NCBI GenBank assembly: GCA_001599715.1
Contig: BCHU01000003.1
Location: 1,860,001-1,924,000 of the forward strand
Reading direction: 5' to 3'
DNA length: 64,000 nt
Source of the DNA: Phaeotremella fagi
Taxonomy: Eukaryota > Basidiomycota > Tremellomycetes > Tremellales > Phaeotremellaceae
Under the pieces are notes generated by a model. It was not told the origin of the DNA and did not search any database. It worked only from the letters and a program-made list of their open reading frames with translations. A program made the position numbers and the translations under genes. Below are positions 11,652 to 24,126 of the stretch, piece after piece (the first letter of the stretch is position 1; every line of letters starts with the position of its first letter).

Positions 11652-14600
11652 CTAACCAACAATATCCATCGCCCCATCCCCATCTCCATTAACGTCAACC
11701 AACCCCTCCCCACCCAAATCAATCGGCATCGAAATCTCCTCCTCCCCAAACCCTTCACCCATAGCAGCCCTAGCAGCCGAAACAGCCAGATCAAGCGGTA
11801 ACGCCCCCCTCTTGATCAAATTAGAAATCGTAATCTGAGATCGATTCGTTGGCAACGTCGAGGTTGAGTTCGAATCCTTCCAATCCGGATTGGCTTCATT
11901 TATCTTAGGTTCCTTGTCCCTGTGTTTAATTGGTTTAGTTGCATCAGAGGGTGTTGGAAGTTTCGGGATTGGTTCTTGTTGGGTCAATGAATGTTGGAGT
12001 AATCTGTCAAAGAGCTTTTGTTTGGTTTCATTGGTTTTTTGCAGTGGTTGGGTTTGGATCTCGGGTTGGGTTTGTGTTGGGGGTTCTGAGATTGGGTTTG
12101 CCGTTGGGTTATCAATGATATCTGGAACACGAGTTTCACTCGATTCATCTTCCTTATCTTCCCTCAATGAGCTGATTGCTGGTGAATTCCTGATATTGGA
12201 TGTTGACGTCGATATCGAAGAATGCGGTATGACTTCATGATCACCGTTCTGGAGTGAGAGTAGATGTGCAGCCCTAGCTGCTTGTTGGTCACTCAACAAT
12301 CTAGCTTCTTGATCGCGAATGTGTTTGGTTTGTCTAACTGACGTCCATGCGAACCTACAATTCTTCTTTAGTATTAATTCAACGAATTTGATAAACGTAT
12401 TTATACACACCACATGATATTGTACAACTGCAACACATCCTCTTTCCACACCAACACCGTATTCTCATTTCGAAAATCTTTCGTCAACTCCTGACAACGA
12501 GCGACGTTATCTGTGAATTGTTTTAATTATCTTTTCCACGTCTCCAAAACCCTCTACTCACGAGGACTAACGAAATCCAACGCGATCTTGATACAATCAG
12601 CAAGATTACAAACCTGATGAGCGCATCCTGCAGGAATAAAAACAGCTTGTCCCTGTACCGAACCAATCAGTTTCACTCCATCTCATAAAAGTAACAAACA
12701 CTCACAGGGTACTGATAAACTCTCCAACTAGCCACTCCAAACTCTTTCAACAACTCCTTCCGTAATTTAGCATCAAGGTAGAACAATTGTGAATGTATCG
12801 GATCAGTGAATTTAAATTTCGAACTGAATTTCTTTCTTAGGAATGATCGGATACTATCTGCATCCTCTGCGCGGAAGAGATCCCAGACTGCACAGCCTGG
12901 TTGATCGTTTGGTCTATCCGAGGCGTAGAGCATAATGTTGATAGCGTCTGCTACGTCCATGTGAAGTCGGGTTCTGGATTTTGTTAGCTTGAAATCTGAA
13001 GTGGTGAGGAGACGGGTACTTGCGATCCGAATCCACCTGTTGCCTCTATCGCTTCCTGATTCGTTAATTTTCGCCTTCGATTGTGAACTTACAAATGCGT
13101 TATACATCTTTGGCCCAATATCAGGTCGAGTTTTCCCAGGTGGGAACTGTAGGAATATAAATTAGATGGATCTCACTACAAGAAGGTAATTACGTACATG
13201 TGAATACAAGTTCAAGACTCCGTTACGTCGAGTATAATCAGGTACAGGAAGGGAATCACAAAAATCGTTGTATAACGTAGGATAAGCTGATTGGAAATCA
13301 TTACTCGATGGCCAATCCTAAAACATTCATCAGTTTTCTTATCCAGAATGACTAGTTTATTGAACTCACCTTCAATTTCAAGATAGCCCCAGTTCTATTT
13401 TCCGTATCTTTAAATTTTTCAAAAAACTGTCCAACCTTCATTGGATGAATTGAATTGTTCTGACAATCGACCACGTCTAAATTGGAATTCAGTTAGAGTA
13501 CATAAAACATGGATTTAACTGGTCACACTTTACTTACAACAATGTTCCGTGCCAAACTGTTCAATGAATCCATCAGGTGTCCATTGTAATTTAAATCTTT
13601 CAGCTAAACCATCAACGACGATCGGTTCACCTTTACCCCAAAGAATATCGAATTTATCGTTATCAAGATCTTGAACGTCGATTTTCATAAACGGTAGTAA
13701 GAATTTCTCTAGACCAGCTGGATCCGGTATTGCCAAAGCTGTAGAATGAGTAGTTTTGGTATAAAGCGAAGAGATATCTTCGTCCGTAAGCACTGATGAA
13801 TCCATTGCACCATTAACAGCGATTTTTTCCGGTAGAGATTCTAAAAAATTCAAAATCGATTGACGCAATTCAACCTCTTCTTCCGATACGATGTTTTCTT
13901 TCCCATCCCCCAATCCAAGGATATTTAGCCGTTCCTCAATCGATTCTGTCCCCTCGAAAACGTGATCGACAAGAGCTAACCAATGTTGACGTAACTCCTC
14001 CAGTGGGAATCGAGAAACCGCTTGAAGATCTGATCTGATATGAAAACTTGGAGGTTTGGCTGCAGATTTGGCTGCAGATCCTTCCACAACTTTACGAGGT
14101 TTTATTTGATCAACCAATCTGACAACAGGTTTTCGGGTTCTACGTCCGGATGACTCTTGAAGATCAGAACCGGGTTGCTGAATAGCGTCGTTGACGGTTA
14201 ACGGTGTGTTTTCAGATGCCGCTTCACTTTCCCCTTCCCCTTCCACGTCCCCTTCACCTTCACGTTCAACTTGAGTTTCCTCTTCCGCCTCCGCTTCCGC
14301 CGTCTCCTTCTCCTTTTCCTTCTCAACCTCCTCGACAAAACCAGGAGGTAACACAGCCCCATTAGAATCCAAATTACCCATTTTAGCTAAAAATGCAGCC
14401 GAAGGTCCCCCCGTACACCTAAGTAATCGAGGTCGAACATTATCCGGTAAAGGCCAAGGTGAATCTCTGAGTTTATCGTTTGAATCAGGGAAATAATTTT
14501 CACATTGGATACAGAAATCTCTTCCGCATTTTTTGCAAAAGAAATATCCACCAAAGATTGTTGATGAGCAGAAATCTTTGTTGTTGTGTTAATTTCATCG

Positions 14601-16304
14601 CTTTGCTCGGGGAGAAAAAGAGACTTACCACAGACTGATCTATGTTGGGCTGCGTCTACTACCCTTGTTACTGCTTTTCTGTTTATTGAATGTTTGAGTT
14701 CCCTCGTGATGAGTGGTAAGAGTAGCGGAGCGACTGTTCGTTCAGTTCTCGATATATGTGTCTCGTTCAATGGGACATTGAACTCTGTAGGTAAAGCAGT
14801 CATTTCACCTTCCCAATCTGCATCTTCAAACGGTGCTAAACCCAGTATATTCGTCGTATCAGGATCAATCCTACGATCATCAACATAGACTCTCCATCCA
14901 ACACTTCGTTTACTCACCTGAACACCCGATACCCCCTAAATCGACAAGAATCACCGCTAATCTTCGCGACGCATTGGGTACATTTCCCCCATTTCTCATA
15001 TCGAGGTCGCAGACAAGGTGCTAGTTGGATCTCTTTCGTTTTGCCTTTGAGAAATTGTTTGATTTTATATTCTGGCATGGCTTTGGTTCCTGGAGGTTCG
15101 GGTTATTTAGTATAGTTTGAAACTGAAAAGATAGTACTCACGATTAATCATTTTCTCTGGAGGTTTGGAGCCTCCCTCATGCGTTATACCTAATGAAGCA
15201 TCTATGTTTTTACGATGTCTGATTGGACCTAACGTATTTTGTCAGCTTCAAAACGTCAAGAGTTTCGTGAAAGAAGTCACCTTTGACAGGTTTCCCGTCT
15301 GGTCCCAGCGGTTTCTCTTTTTTAGGTTTCTTCTTGACTTTAGGCTCCTCCTCAACCGATTCACCTTTATAACTAACCAAACTCTCTAAATCATCTTCAA
15401 CAACTTTGACCGCTGTAGCAGTACTACCTTCTCTAGATCTCTTTTTCCCCTTTTTGGTTATCATTTCCTCTTCTTTGTTGACTGATTGTATCGGAGGCGA
15501 TTGAGAACGTTGTTTTGCAGAATTGGAAGACTCTGCTGGAAGAGAATGGAATCCGTTGGTTGCAGCTTTAGGAGGAGATTTGGGAGTACTGTCAATAACT
15601 GTACTATCCAGATTAGGCAGTGTTGATGGTAATTCAGGAAGAGGGGTTAAAGGTGAACCAATAGCTGAATAACATTAGCGAAAGGTTTTCATGGACAAAA
15701 GAGGGCAAGAAGACTTACAAGCAGCGTCTTCGTCGTCTTGAGCCAAGGTTTCAAGGATTTGCAAAAGTGCTGGATCCTGCATATCCTCTTGTTTTTCGGC
15801 ATTTGGATTTTCGACATCAACTTTCCCAGGTTCATCCATCTCTGTCCCTTCCTCCATCACGATCTCTGCTGAATCAACCGGAGTATCGTCACCTTCAGCT
15901 GGAATTGTTTCACCGACTTGATCCGACCCTTGAGCTTCCACAACAGTCTCTTCTGTATCAATTCCTTTAGATAGTTGAGCCGTATCCTTTCCAGTATCAA
16001 TACCCTCGTAAGTTTCTTCCAACTCCTCCTCCTCTTCCTCGTCGTCGTCATAATCAACGGTGAAATCATAAGAAGGAAAAGGAGTTATTTCGATTTCCAA
16101 ACCATCGTCAATGTTATCATTTTGATCGTTTTCCTCATCCCCGTCGACTTGATAGCTAATTTCATCATCTTCATCGCCCTCTACGCCAGCTTGGATAGAA
16201 GCTATGGCAAGATTCAAATTCGTTTCATCGTTCTCGTCGTTGATTTGAGATGTGTCGTTGTCGTCTTCGATCATGGCTACATCTTCCTGTGGATCGTTCG
16301 ACAT
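11652..16304 (-). CDS. KDM3-type JmjC histone demethylase
   Basis: Fe(II)/2-oxoglutarate dioxygenase of the KDM3 (JHDM2) group, expected to remove H3K9 methyl marks in the nucleus. Fourteen exons: 16304..15719, 15664..15281, 15228..15142, 15089..14918, 14870..14629, 14575..13538, 13476..13370, 13317..13198, 13146..13093, 13036..13020, 12973..12706, 12652..12562, 12510..12411, 12354..11652; 1322 aa. Order: acidic N-terminus (to about 195), basic and Ser/Pro-rich linker, zinc-binding regions with CTQC...SCRF (about 380-405) and [12 protein letters not shown] (about 500-515), Glu-rich linker, then JmjC. The iron triad is complete: His940 and Asp942 in [12 protein letters not shown] and His1037 in [12 protein letters not shown] 17-nt exon sits directly before the HxD exon; its boundaries are inferred. 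The Ser/Thr/Pro-rich tail is low complexity. The ligands suggest an active enzyme. Confidence 0.9.
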
Positions 16305-16568
16305 GATTCTTTTTGGAGATTATATGATATGTTGACGTCAAGACCCCATTAAGATGAATAGATCACTGGGTTATGATATGGTATCTTATGAAATTAATTG
16401 AGAAGATTGAGGTCAGTAGAATGTGATGCATGTTGAAATAAGAGAGATGTTATGACGTCTAACTGATCCCCCCATATAAATCAACAACATTTAGCAGTAC
16501 CATTCTACCCACCATTTCTCTCTTCATTCTTCATCTATTATCACTCAAACAAAAGCTCATTAGACATC
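16305..16568. promoter_or_regulatory. Divergent promoter, JmjC gene / SRRM1-like gene
   Basis: 264 bases separate the two divergent starts. The last 70 bases before the + strand gene are pyrimidine-rich with TCATTCTTCATCT. No other feature seen. Confidence 0.5.
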
Positions 16569-18198
16569 ATGGGTGACGCAGGTGAGTACTAGAGCGACAG
16601 AACACAGATGAGACCACCATCTAACCAACCCAAACCAGGTATGCGCGGTACAACCGCAGCACAAGACAGTGTAAGTTCAGTTCTCCCCTATCAGTTTCCA
16701 TAAGATTCTTCAACTAATCCTCATCTCCTTTCTCATCTCAGAGATTCGCAAACAAAGAAGCTCTAGCTCTCAAAACCACGAAATTCCCAAAACATTTCGC
16801 TGAAAAAGTCGATCTACGTAAAGTCAACATTTCAGTCTTGAGACCATGGATAGCTAAACGATGTACGATTCTGATCGGTATCGAAGATGATATAGTTGTG
16901 GAATTCGTTTTTGGGATGTTGGAAGATAAGGAGACTCCTGTATGTTGTTTTGTTTTTCTTGTTGTTTCACCCCCTGATGCTGTTTTCAGATTCCTGATCC
17001 TAAGAAAATGCAAATCTCTCTAACTGGGTTTATGGATAAATATGGTGCTGCTACGTTCATGGATGAATTGTGGACATTACTTTTATCTGCTCAAAAGACT
17101 GTTGGAGGTGTGCCCGCGGAGGTAAGTTGTTGCAATATATATATACTGACAACTTCCAGTTTATCGCAGAGAAGAAAGCTGAATTAGAGAGAAACCAAGT
17201 TTCAGAAAAAACATTACAAGATCAAATGCTTGCACGTAAATCTGCTATTGCCCGTGGAAATGCATCAGATTCATTCGACAGAAGACGTGTAAGTTTTCAT
17301 ATTTGACTTCACGATTCCTCTCTTCTGCCCCATACTGAAATTGTGAATGCAGGACGATCGGGAGCGTGATAGACCCCAAGTTCCACGTCCAGGTGACAGA
17401 TCAGAAAGAGGATTAGATAGATTACCCCGTCGACCGTCACCAATCCGAGATGAAGGTTATCGTCGAGACCGAGAACCACCACGTAGATTTGATAATCGGG
17501 ATCGAGACCGACCTAGAGATTCAGGTTATTCCAATAGAAACCGATCAAGATCGAGGTCAAGATCACCACCACCATACAGACGTCGGTCGCCATCCCCGAA
17601 ACGACCATCTAGATCTTACAGACCGAGATCACCGTCTCCGAGACGACGTTCGCCTTCACCTGTGCGACGACGATCTCCTCCCCCTCGCAGAGAAAGGGAG
17701 AGGGAGAGATCTATCACACCACCAATCCGTTCTCGACGGGTTCCATCTATCGAGAGGCAAAAAGCGAAGAGAAGAGAGGATACGCCCCCTTATCGAAAAT
17801 CCGTCTCAAGGTCTAGGTCGAGATCAATATCTAGATCACCATCACCACGTCGTAGAATCTCTTCATCCCCACCACCCCGTCGTAAACGAGACCGTTCATC
17901 CGAATCTAGATCAAGATCTAGATCACCGAAACCGAAACCAAGAGCAAGATCTAATTCACGTACACCAACTCCAGACGATATCGGTCGACAAAGTAAGAGT
18001 CGATCGAGATCGACGATAACTCCACCTAGACGACGTCAACCCTCCAGATCTAGATCTAGGTCTAGATCTGGATCACCACAGAGGAAAGAGGAGGTGATCA
18101 AGAAAGGTAGAGGGAGATTCACTGAGGGTGAGGGTGTTAAGAAAAGTAAATTGGAGGGACCGTTGAAAAAATCTAAATGGGCTGAGGAGGATGATTAG
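16569..18198 (+). CDS. SRRM1: PWI- and RS-domain splicing protein (SRRM1-like)
   Basis: Nuclear splicing co-activator related to SRm160. Exons 16569..16581, 16639..16670, 16742..16939, 16990..17121, 17160..17288, 17353..18198; 449 aa. The PWI domain occupies about residues 25-120 with the signature LRPWIAKR and the following EDDIVVEFVFGMLE, and LTGFMDKYGAATFM. A short linker ARKSAIARGNASDS leads into an Arg/Ser/Pro/Asp-rich region of about 250 residues with many RSRS, SPSP and RRR runs. Exon 1 is only 13 nt (MGDA plus one base). The C-terminus LKKSKWAEEDD is typical of spliceosomal RS proteins. The RS region is one uninterrupted exon. The family is clear; orthology to SRRM1 rather than another PWI-RS protein is likely but not proven. 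Confidence 0.92.
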
Positions 18199-18451
18199 GG
18201 GGTTAGGTGCGATGTTGAGAGTGATGTATGCATGCATTCGTATAGAGAATTTCAGTGATCACTGAGATGTCTTCGTGAACTTTGAGAATCTGTTTTGTGT
18301 TCATTCTGGGCATTTTTGCGAGAGAATTCAAAGTCAAAGTTGAATTTCTGAACGTACTCAAAGGAAGACGAAAAGCATGAACAAACAACCCAAAAACCAA
18401 TATTCATCTAACAAAAGATCTAATCTAAGTTAATTTAATCTAATCTGACCA

Positions 18452-19933
18452 CTAATAACCCTTAGCAGGATCGATAACATTGAAAGCGCCCTTGCCCTCC
18501 CTAATCCTCTCAACATTAGCCATCAAAAGTTCAGCACCAGCTTCGAAATAGCCTACAAAGTCACCTGAAGTGTGAGGTGTAATGATGACTCGTGGATGGG
18601 TGAAGAGGGGATGGTTCTCTGGTAATGGTTCTGGATCTGTTACGTCTAGTGCTGCGCCGTAGAGTGGTTTTTCGGGGGCGTCGAGGGCGGAGATGATGTC
18701 CTCTAAAGGTATATTGGTTTAGGAATGGTGATGGAGAAAAGAGAGGGGAAGGGAGACTTACCGGAATGAATCAAATCTCCTCTTCCTACGTTTACGAAGA
18801 TTGCTTTTTCTGGGAGAGCGGCTATAACACGAAATACACGTTAGTAGGTTATTGGTGAGAACAGTGAAAGTGGATCTTACCCAAATGCTCAGCTGTCAAC
18901 ATCCATCTAGTCGCTGGGGTGGATGGAAGACTGGCAATGAGGATATCAGATTTGGAAAGGAATTCTTTGAATGATTCTGGATCGCTTGAGGAGTAATACG
19001 CTGATGGGATTGAACCTAGACGTTTCGTTCACTTCGTTAGCTTGATCTTAGCGGTTAGATGATGGACTTACCATCTTGATCACCGGTGTTGGGGATGATG
19101 TACTATCTCATTCATCAGCCATTTTTTTCGTACCAATGAACTAGAACTCGACTTACACCATCATCAGCCCTCTTTTGACCATTGGAATTAGCAGCTATAA
19201 CATTAACGTTGAAAGCTTTCAATAATCTAGCAGTTTCTCTCGCGATATGTCCATATCCCTATACAGTGTTAGCTAATGCCCAAAAACGCTTGAGAGATTG
19301 ACTTACAAGTAAACCAGCAGTTTTACCTCTCATAGATAAGAAAGCAATGTTGGTACCGTTATCAGCTGGAGTTTCGTTGATCTCAGCTCTAGTTGGCCAT
19401 CTAGCGTTTGACTGGTTGGGTATCAGTTTCAGCGTCATTTCATTGATTCAACAATCTGAAATCTGTACTGACTCTAGCTAGATAGGTTTGAGTGTGGATA
19501 CTCATGTAGAGATTAACGATTTGACCAATGATATATTGTGGGATACTGAGTGAATGAATACCTATCATCTCATCAGTCCCACCCCGACCCAAAAGAAAAA
19601 CTCAAACCCACCAGAAGCCCCACAAATACTAATCTGTTTCCTAGCCTCTTCACTACCCATAACAGGAGCTTCCAAAGCCTTGTTAGCTCCAGCACTGCTC
19701 AACTGCACATATCTGAGATTAGGAACTTCAGCAACAGAAGTAACATAAGCTGGTACACCCAAATATCTAGTGAACAAGATTTCAGTTTCGTATAATACCT
19801 CAGCTGGGATTCTGTTCTCAAGAGTAGCTTGGGGGTAATAGTGCACCTTGTCGAATTTCGTTTTTAGGATCGCCAAGGATTCCGGGGCTAGACCCATGGT
19901 TACTGTTAAGACTTTTAGGGAGGGGGGTGACAT
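18452..19933 (-). CDS. D-isomer-specific 2-hydroxyacid dehydrogenase family protein
   Basis: NAD(P)-dependent 2-hydroxyacid dehydrogenase, substrate not predictable. Eight exons: 19933..19612, 19561..19473, 19411..19307, 19258..19157, 19102..19072, 19015..18881, 18821..18762, 18702..18452; 364 aa. The Rossmann motif GLLGYGHIARETARLL is visible, with GxGxxA in place of GxGxxG. The catalytic Arg is in FVNVGRGDLI, the Glu region in DVTDPEPLPENHPLF, and the active-site His in ITPHTSG. SLPSTPATRWML precedes the Arg motif as in glyoxylate/hydroxypyruvate reductase-like members. Exon 5 is 31 nt. Intron 2 uses donor GTCAGT. The gene converges on the SRRM1-like gene (253 bp between stops). Confidence 0.93.
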
Positions 19934-20166
19934 TTTGCTTGCGTTGGGGGTTGTGTTTAGGTATGTGTTTGGATGATTTGGAGATGGGATAGATAGATTT
20001 ATATCCCAGAAATTAATTTTTATTATCTAATATGGCGATATCGAAACGCCTCTTCCATACGCTTATACCCGTCGCTTCGGTCGAACCCGAAACCCGATCT
20101 TATCAGATTCAATCTCATTATCCAATCCAATCCCACCCCCACCACCACCACCAGCACCTCCAAGAC

Positions 20167-22725
20167 CTATCCCTGCGCAATCTCCCCATCATAAGAATTA
20201 CTCTTATGTTTAGGTAAAAACCTGAACGCCTCGTCACTCTTCCCTAAAAACATTTCACTGATCTTAACCCAATCCCCAGCGAACGGACTGCTAAGTAACG
20301 TCTCTAATTCGTTTCTACCCCGATACTGAGGTGGGCGTTCGTTCAGTTTCGGAGGGAGGGTTTCGAGGATCCCAATAGGGATGTAGCGGTGTTGGAAGGA
20401 TAGGGATTCACAGAGGAATCTTCTGGTTATGTTGACTCCTTGGGTATCTGAGCCCCAGTGGGTTAGACCGAATTCTGCGAACTAGGGGGAGTTAGTTCGT
20501 TCAACTCTAGAGTTTTTCACTCACTTTCCTAATCCCCTCTAATCTCTCTGTAGCTGAGATATCCCATTCACGTCGTTCTTTGATCTCAGTAAATATCCAC
20601 GGTTTAATCAATGCACCCCTGGCAACCATGATTCCGTCTACACCACTAGCCTAAAACGGTTCTTCGATTAGTAATAATTACCAAAGATCAACTTGTACCC
20701 ACCTCCATTTCTTCATAATAACTCTGCGCAGAGAAACAATCTCCGTTACCGAAGATCGGGACCGGTGGTAACCCGTTATCAGATAATGTCTCACGTAAAG
20801 TCGTAGCGCAGGTTTTTATGTAATCCCAATCTGCCAATTTCGAGTATCGTTGTTGACGCGATCGACCGTGGAGCTAGATCTTTGTAAGAAAGTATGCATG
20901 GAACGAGAGGATCAGACTTACAGTTAAGGCACTTGCTCCCCATTCGTTGACAAATCTAGGAATCAATTTATGAGCGTTGGGTTTGTTGTTCGCAACTCCC
21001 GTACGCTAAAGATTAGAGCTGTTCATGAATGCAAACTGACGAATTTAACGGTTAGAGGGACTAGTCGTTAGTCGCGTTTCTAGGTATCACCTACTATCTC
21101 CTAAAGCACGGTTCATGCCCACAAGTATCCTTCCGAGTCTAGTTGCAGCGTCCATAACTAAATGTATAAGCCAAGATCTTCGTTCAACACCTACGTGCAC
21201 TACCAGCACCTTGATTAAACACCAAATCAATAGGACATCCCTATAACCGTTAAAAAAGTTCATGCACCACCTAAATACTCACCAAATTGATATCAACGAA
21301 ATCAACATTATTGCCAATCTCTTTACGTATAAGTTCTGCTGCTGGTACCATTCTGTTCGGATAACCACCAGCCAGTTGGATCCCAAACGTTTTTTCTGAT
21401 TCATGTCGTCTAACCAACGCCCATTCTTCATTATGTCCAGAGACTAGTGGTTGTGCCAAAGCCATTTCTGAAATGGTGATACTTGCTCCGTAGGTTGTAC
21501 AAAGTCTTCTAAAAGGCTGTATACGTTTGATGAGTAAGAACCTTCGAAGGAAAAAATGATGGACTGACCAAATTCCCAACTGTCGTCAAAGGTGCTAAAT
21601 AAAGTTCACCGCGCCAATCCAATCGTTTCTTCTCCTCTGGTCGAAGTGGAACGTCTATCGCTTCATTCTCACCGGGAACGTAACCAGCGGGTTCCTCGTT
21701 GAAAGCATCTTCTTCGTTCATAGCTTCTTCCTCCGCGTTGATCGCTCTTTTTGGTTTGGATTTGATTTCACGTACAAGGTCGAACGGTCTTTCGGGATCG
21801 ACTTTTTGTAGATACGCTTTAGAGAATGGATAGGTGTACTAGAGAGTGTGAGCTGGATATTTTGGATGGATGTGACTTACACTGCCGTTTTTGAGTTTCG
21901 ATAAGACATCCAGATTAGCCCAATTGGTTTCTTTATTCCTCCAATCATCAACATTCTCTTTCTCAGTTTCAGAAATCAACTCCCATCTTCCAAGTGTCTT
22001 AGTTTTTCCATTTGAAAATTCTTCCATGGTTGGGTTAAGATCGTCACCTTGAATCTCAATCTTCCTAACATGTCCACCAAGGAATCGACATCTCCATCCG
22101 AAAGGACAATAACCTAAATCCTGGAAAACAGGACATCGCGTCATCAAAGAGATGGATCTACCAACGATATCTTTCTCATCACCACCAAGAATCTCTTCGG
22201 GAATATCAACAAATGATTCAGAAGATTGTTCACCCGATTTCGGGGTACCATTCAATTCCCAATTTGGATCAAAATAAATATCTTTTTTCTTGATTTCAAA
22301 AAAATCTTTCCAGTTGTGTGAATATCTACAATCGTTTCTCGTGCACCCGGTATCCGAACTCGAGGAAGTTTCCCATGCACGACATAATCTGATGTTCTCT
22401 CTTACCAGAGGAAATTCACGACCTTTATTCTGACCCTTTTTAGATTTTTTCGATCGTTTCGAATCTCTGGAATCCTCTCTACCTTCTGCTGCGTCATCTT
22501 GATTAAGATGGGAATCTGTTGAGGAAAGATCTAAACCTGAAGTTGTGGATACTATTGGGGCTGTTTTAACGATGTATCTAGATTCACGATTTAGTTTGGG
22601 TCCTACTATTTGGAGTAGCTTCCTGCTTACTCTGGTTTGATAGCTGCCCATCCACTATTCCTAGTATCTGGTTTATCAGTTAACTTGGTCTCTGGTCTTG
22701 CATTCTTTGTTGGATCATCAGACAT
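20167..22725 (-). CDS. DUS3: tRNA-dihydrouridine(47) synthase
   Basis: FMN-dependent enzyme that reduces U47 in tRNA (and some mRNA uridines). Eleven exons: 22725..22631, 22577..21881, 21838..21569, 21516..21283, 21240..21195, 21157..21095, 21060..21041, 21005..20922, 20873..20703, 20650..20525, 20481..20167; 706 aa. N-terminal GWAAIKPEY is followed by a Lys/Ser-rich linker and two CCCH zinc fingers (around CRAWETS...CRYSH and [10 protein letters not shown]...GGH). The TIM-barrel Dus domain has [29 protein letters not shown] with the catalytic Cys, [18 protein letters not shown] and IFGNGD, then [14 protein letters not shown]. Exon 7 is 20 nt. Introns 3 and 7 begin GTCAGT. The last intron-exon junction restores [10 protein letters not shown]. 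Family and length match well. Confidence 0.95.
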
Positions 22726-23262
22726 TTTTAGTTGTTGAAATTGAATGTAAGACCTCCGAATTTGTATCAACAGATTTTAACTTCAACTTTTGTCAAGCGG
22801 AGCCCCTTTGATGGATTCTTTACGTAAGAGTTCACCTGGTCCTTTCAAAGTGGCGCCACACGTCGTACCCCACTGGTGGTTCCTTGGTCGTCATCAGCAC
22901 ACCCACACTCGCAGTTTCGTCAATGTGTATTGGTGAGTCATAGAATTCTATTTCTGTACTTCAGAGCATTCTGGAGGAACATGGAACGTCATGAACGTCA
23001 TGTGTTCATGTGTTGTGAGCAACGTTGGGTGTGTTTCAAAGGCGGAGAGGGGGAAGGAGGAAGTAAACACAACTCGTACCTGTGACCACTTGTACATTCA
23101 CTGCATGACACAATCACTCAATGACAACATCACATCAAATTCGGACACAGACAGCCTGTGAGATATATAAGTTGACCGTTTTGGTACGAACGTTCTTCCT
23201 CCTCTCACTCGCAAACTTATACTTATTTATCCCTAAACATAAATATATAAACTACAATCAAA
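22726..23262. promoter_or_regulatory. Divergent promoter, DUS3 / CsbD-like gene
   Basis: 537 bases, no gene. A TATA-like GATATATAAG lies at about 23162-23171, roughly 95 bp upstream of the CsbD-like start. STRE-like pentamers (CCCCT near 22803, AGGGG near 23047) occur on opposite strands. A TATA box with STRE-type sites would fit a stress-inducible gene, which is inference. Confidence 0.5.
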
Positions 23263-23688
23263 ATGGCAGCACCACACGGACAGTGAGTAAAGCTTTCACT
23301 TCATATAGTTGGCCGTATTTACTGATCAACTATCCTTGTGTAGCACTGGAAGAGACGCCGTCATCGGTGGATTAGCAGGACATGAAGGTGGTCACGGACA
23401 GTAAGTTGGATCAACTCCCTAACCCACTCCACACCTGTATATAACCAACAATATCACCCTTTTCCTACCTAACAACACCCACTGACACCCCGCAGTACCG
23501 CCAGAGACGCAGCCATAGGCGGTCTCGCCGGCCACGTCCACAAAGACCATCAACAAGACCGCGCAGCGGCTGGTACAGGTCCCGGAATCGGCGACAAGAT
23601 CAGCGGCGGTGTTGACAAACTCGTTGGCAAGGCGACCAACAACCCTAGCAAGGTTGCTGAGGGCCAAGCAAAGACTGGTACCTATTAG
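23263..23688 (+). CDS. Small Gly/His-rich CsbD-like stress protein
   Basis: Predicted 89 aa from exons 23263..23282, 23344..23400, 23496..23688. Exon 2 encodes TGRDAVIGGLAGHEGG and the start of exon 3 encodes TARDAAIGGLAGHVHK, an obvious tandem repeat. Both introns split a His codon after its second base (CA|C and CA|T), so the repeat looks like an exon duplication. The C-terminal 40 residues (GDKISGGVDKLVGKATNN, then KVAEGQAKTG) resemble the CsbD general-stress family. No signal peptide; the composition is hydrophilic and Gly-rich, like hydrophilins. The promoter has a TATA box. Function unknown; a role in stress tolerance is inference from family and composition. Confidence 0.82.
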
Positions 23689-24126
23689 GTAGTTGTAGTT
23701 GAGAACGATGTTGTAATGATGGAAATATGAATTTGAAGTCGGAAGCTTTGAGATTTGTCTTGTGAATGTGGCACGAATTTTGGCTTTCGCCAGTGAAATC
23801 GTCTTTGATCTCTGTCTTGACTCTGCTCTTCTAGGAGTTGTTTTGCTTGCTATATCACAGCCCTCACAGACTGTCGTCTACACCCTCGTGTGTACACTGC
23901 TGTATGCATGGAATAAACTTGGATGGGACTCTGACAATGAAAAGTGTCTTACGTAACACTTTCACCTGCCACATGCGGCTTGATAGTATCCAGGGCGTCG
24001 CGCTGGAGTGAATTCCAATAGATTCTATTCTCTTCTTCATTCTTTTCACTTCTCATATCTATCTCCTCACCCCATCCCTCACTCACAACACCTTCCCCCC
24101 CTTTACATCATTGGAGACTCGCCATC
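23689..24126. other. Intergenic, SEC61 promoter region
   Basis: 438 bases with no supported gene. A pyrimidine-rich leader (CACCTTCCCCCCCTTT) lies just before the SEC61 start. Confidence 0.55.
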
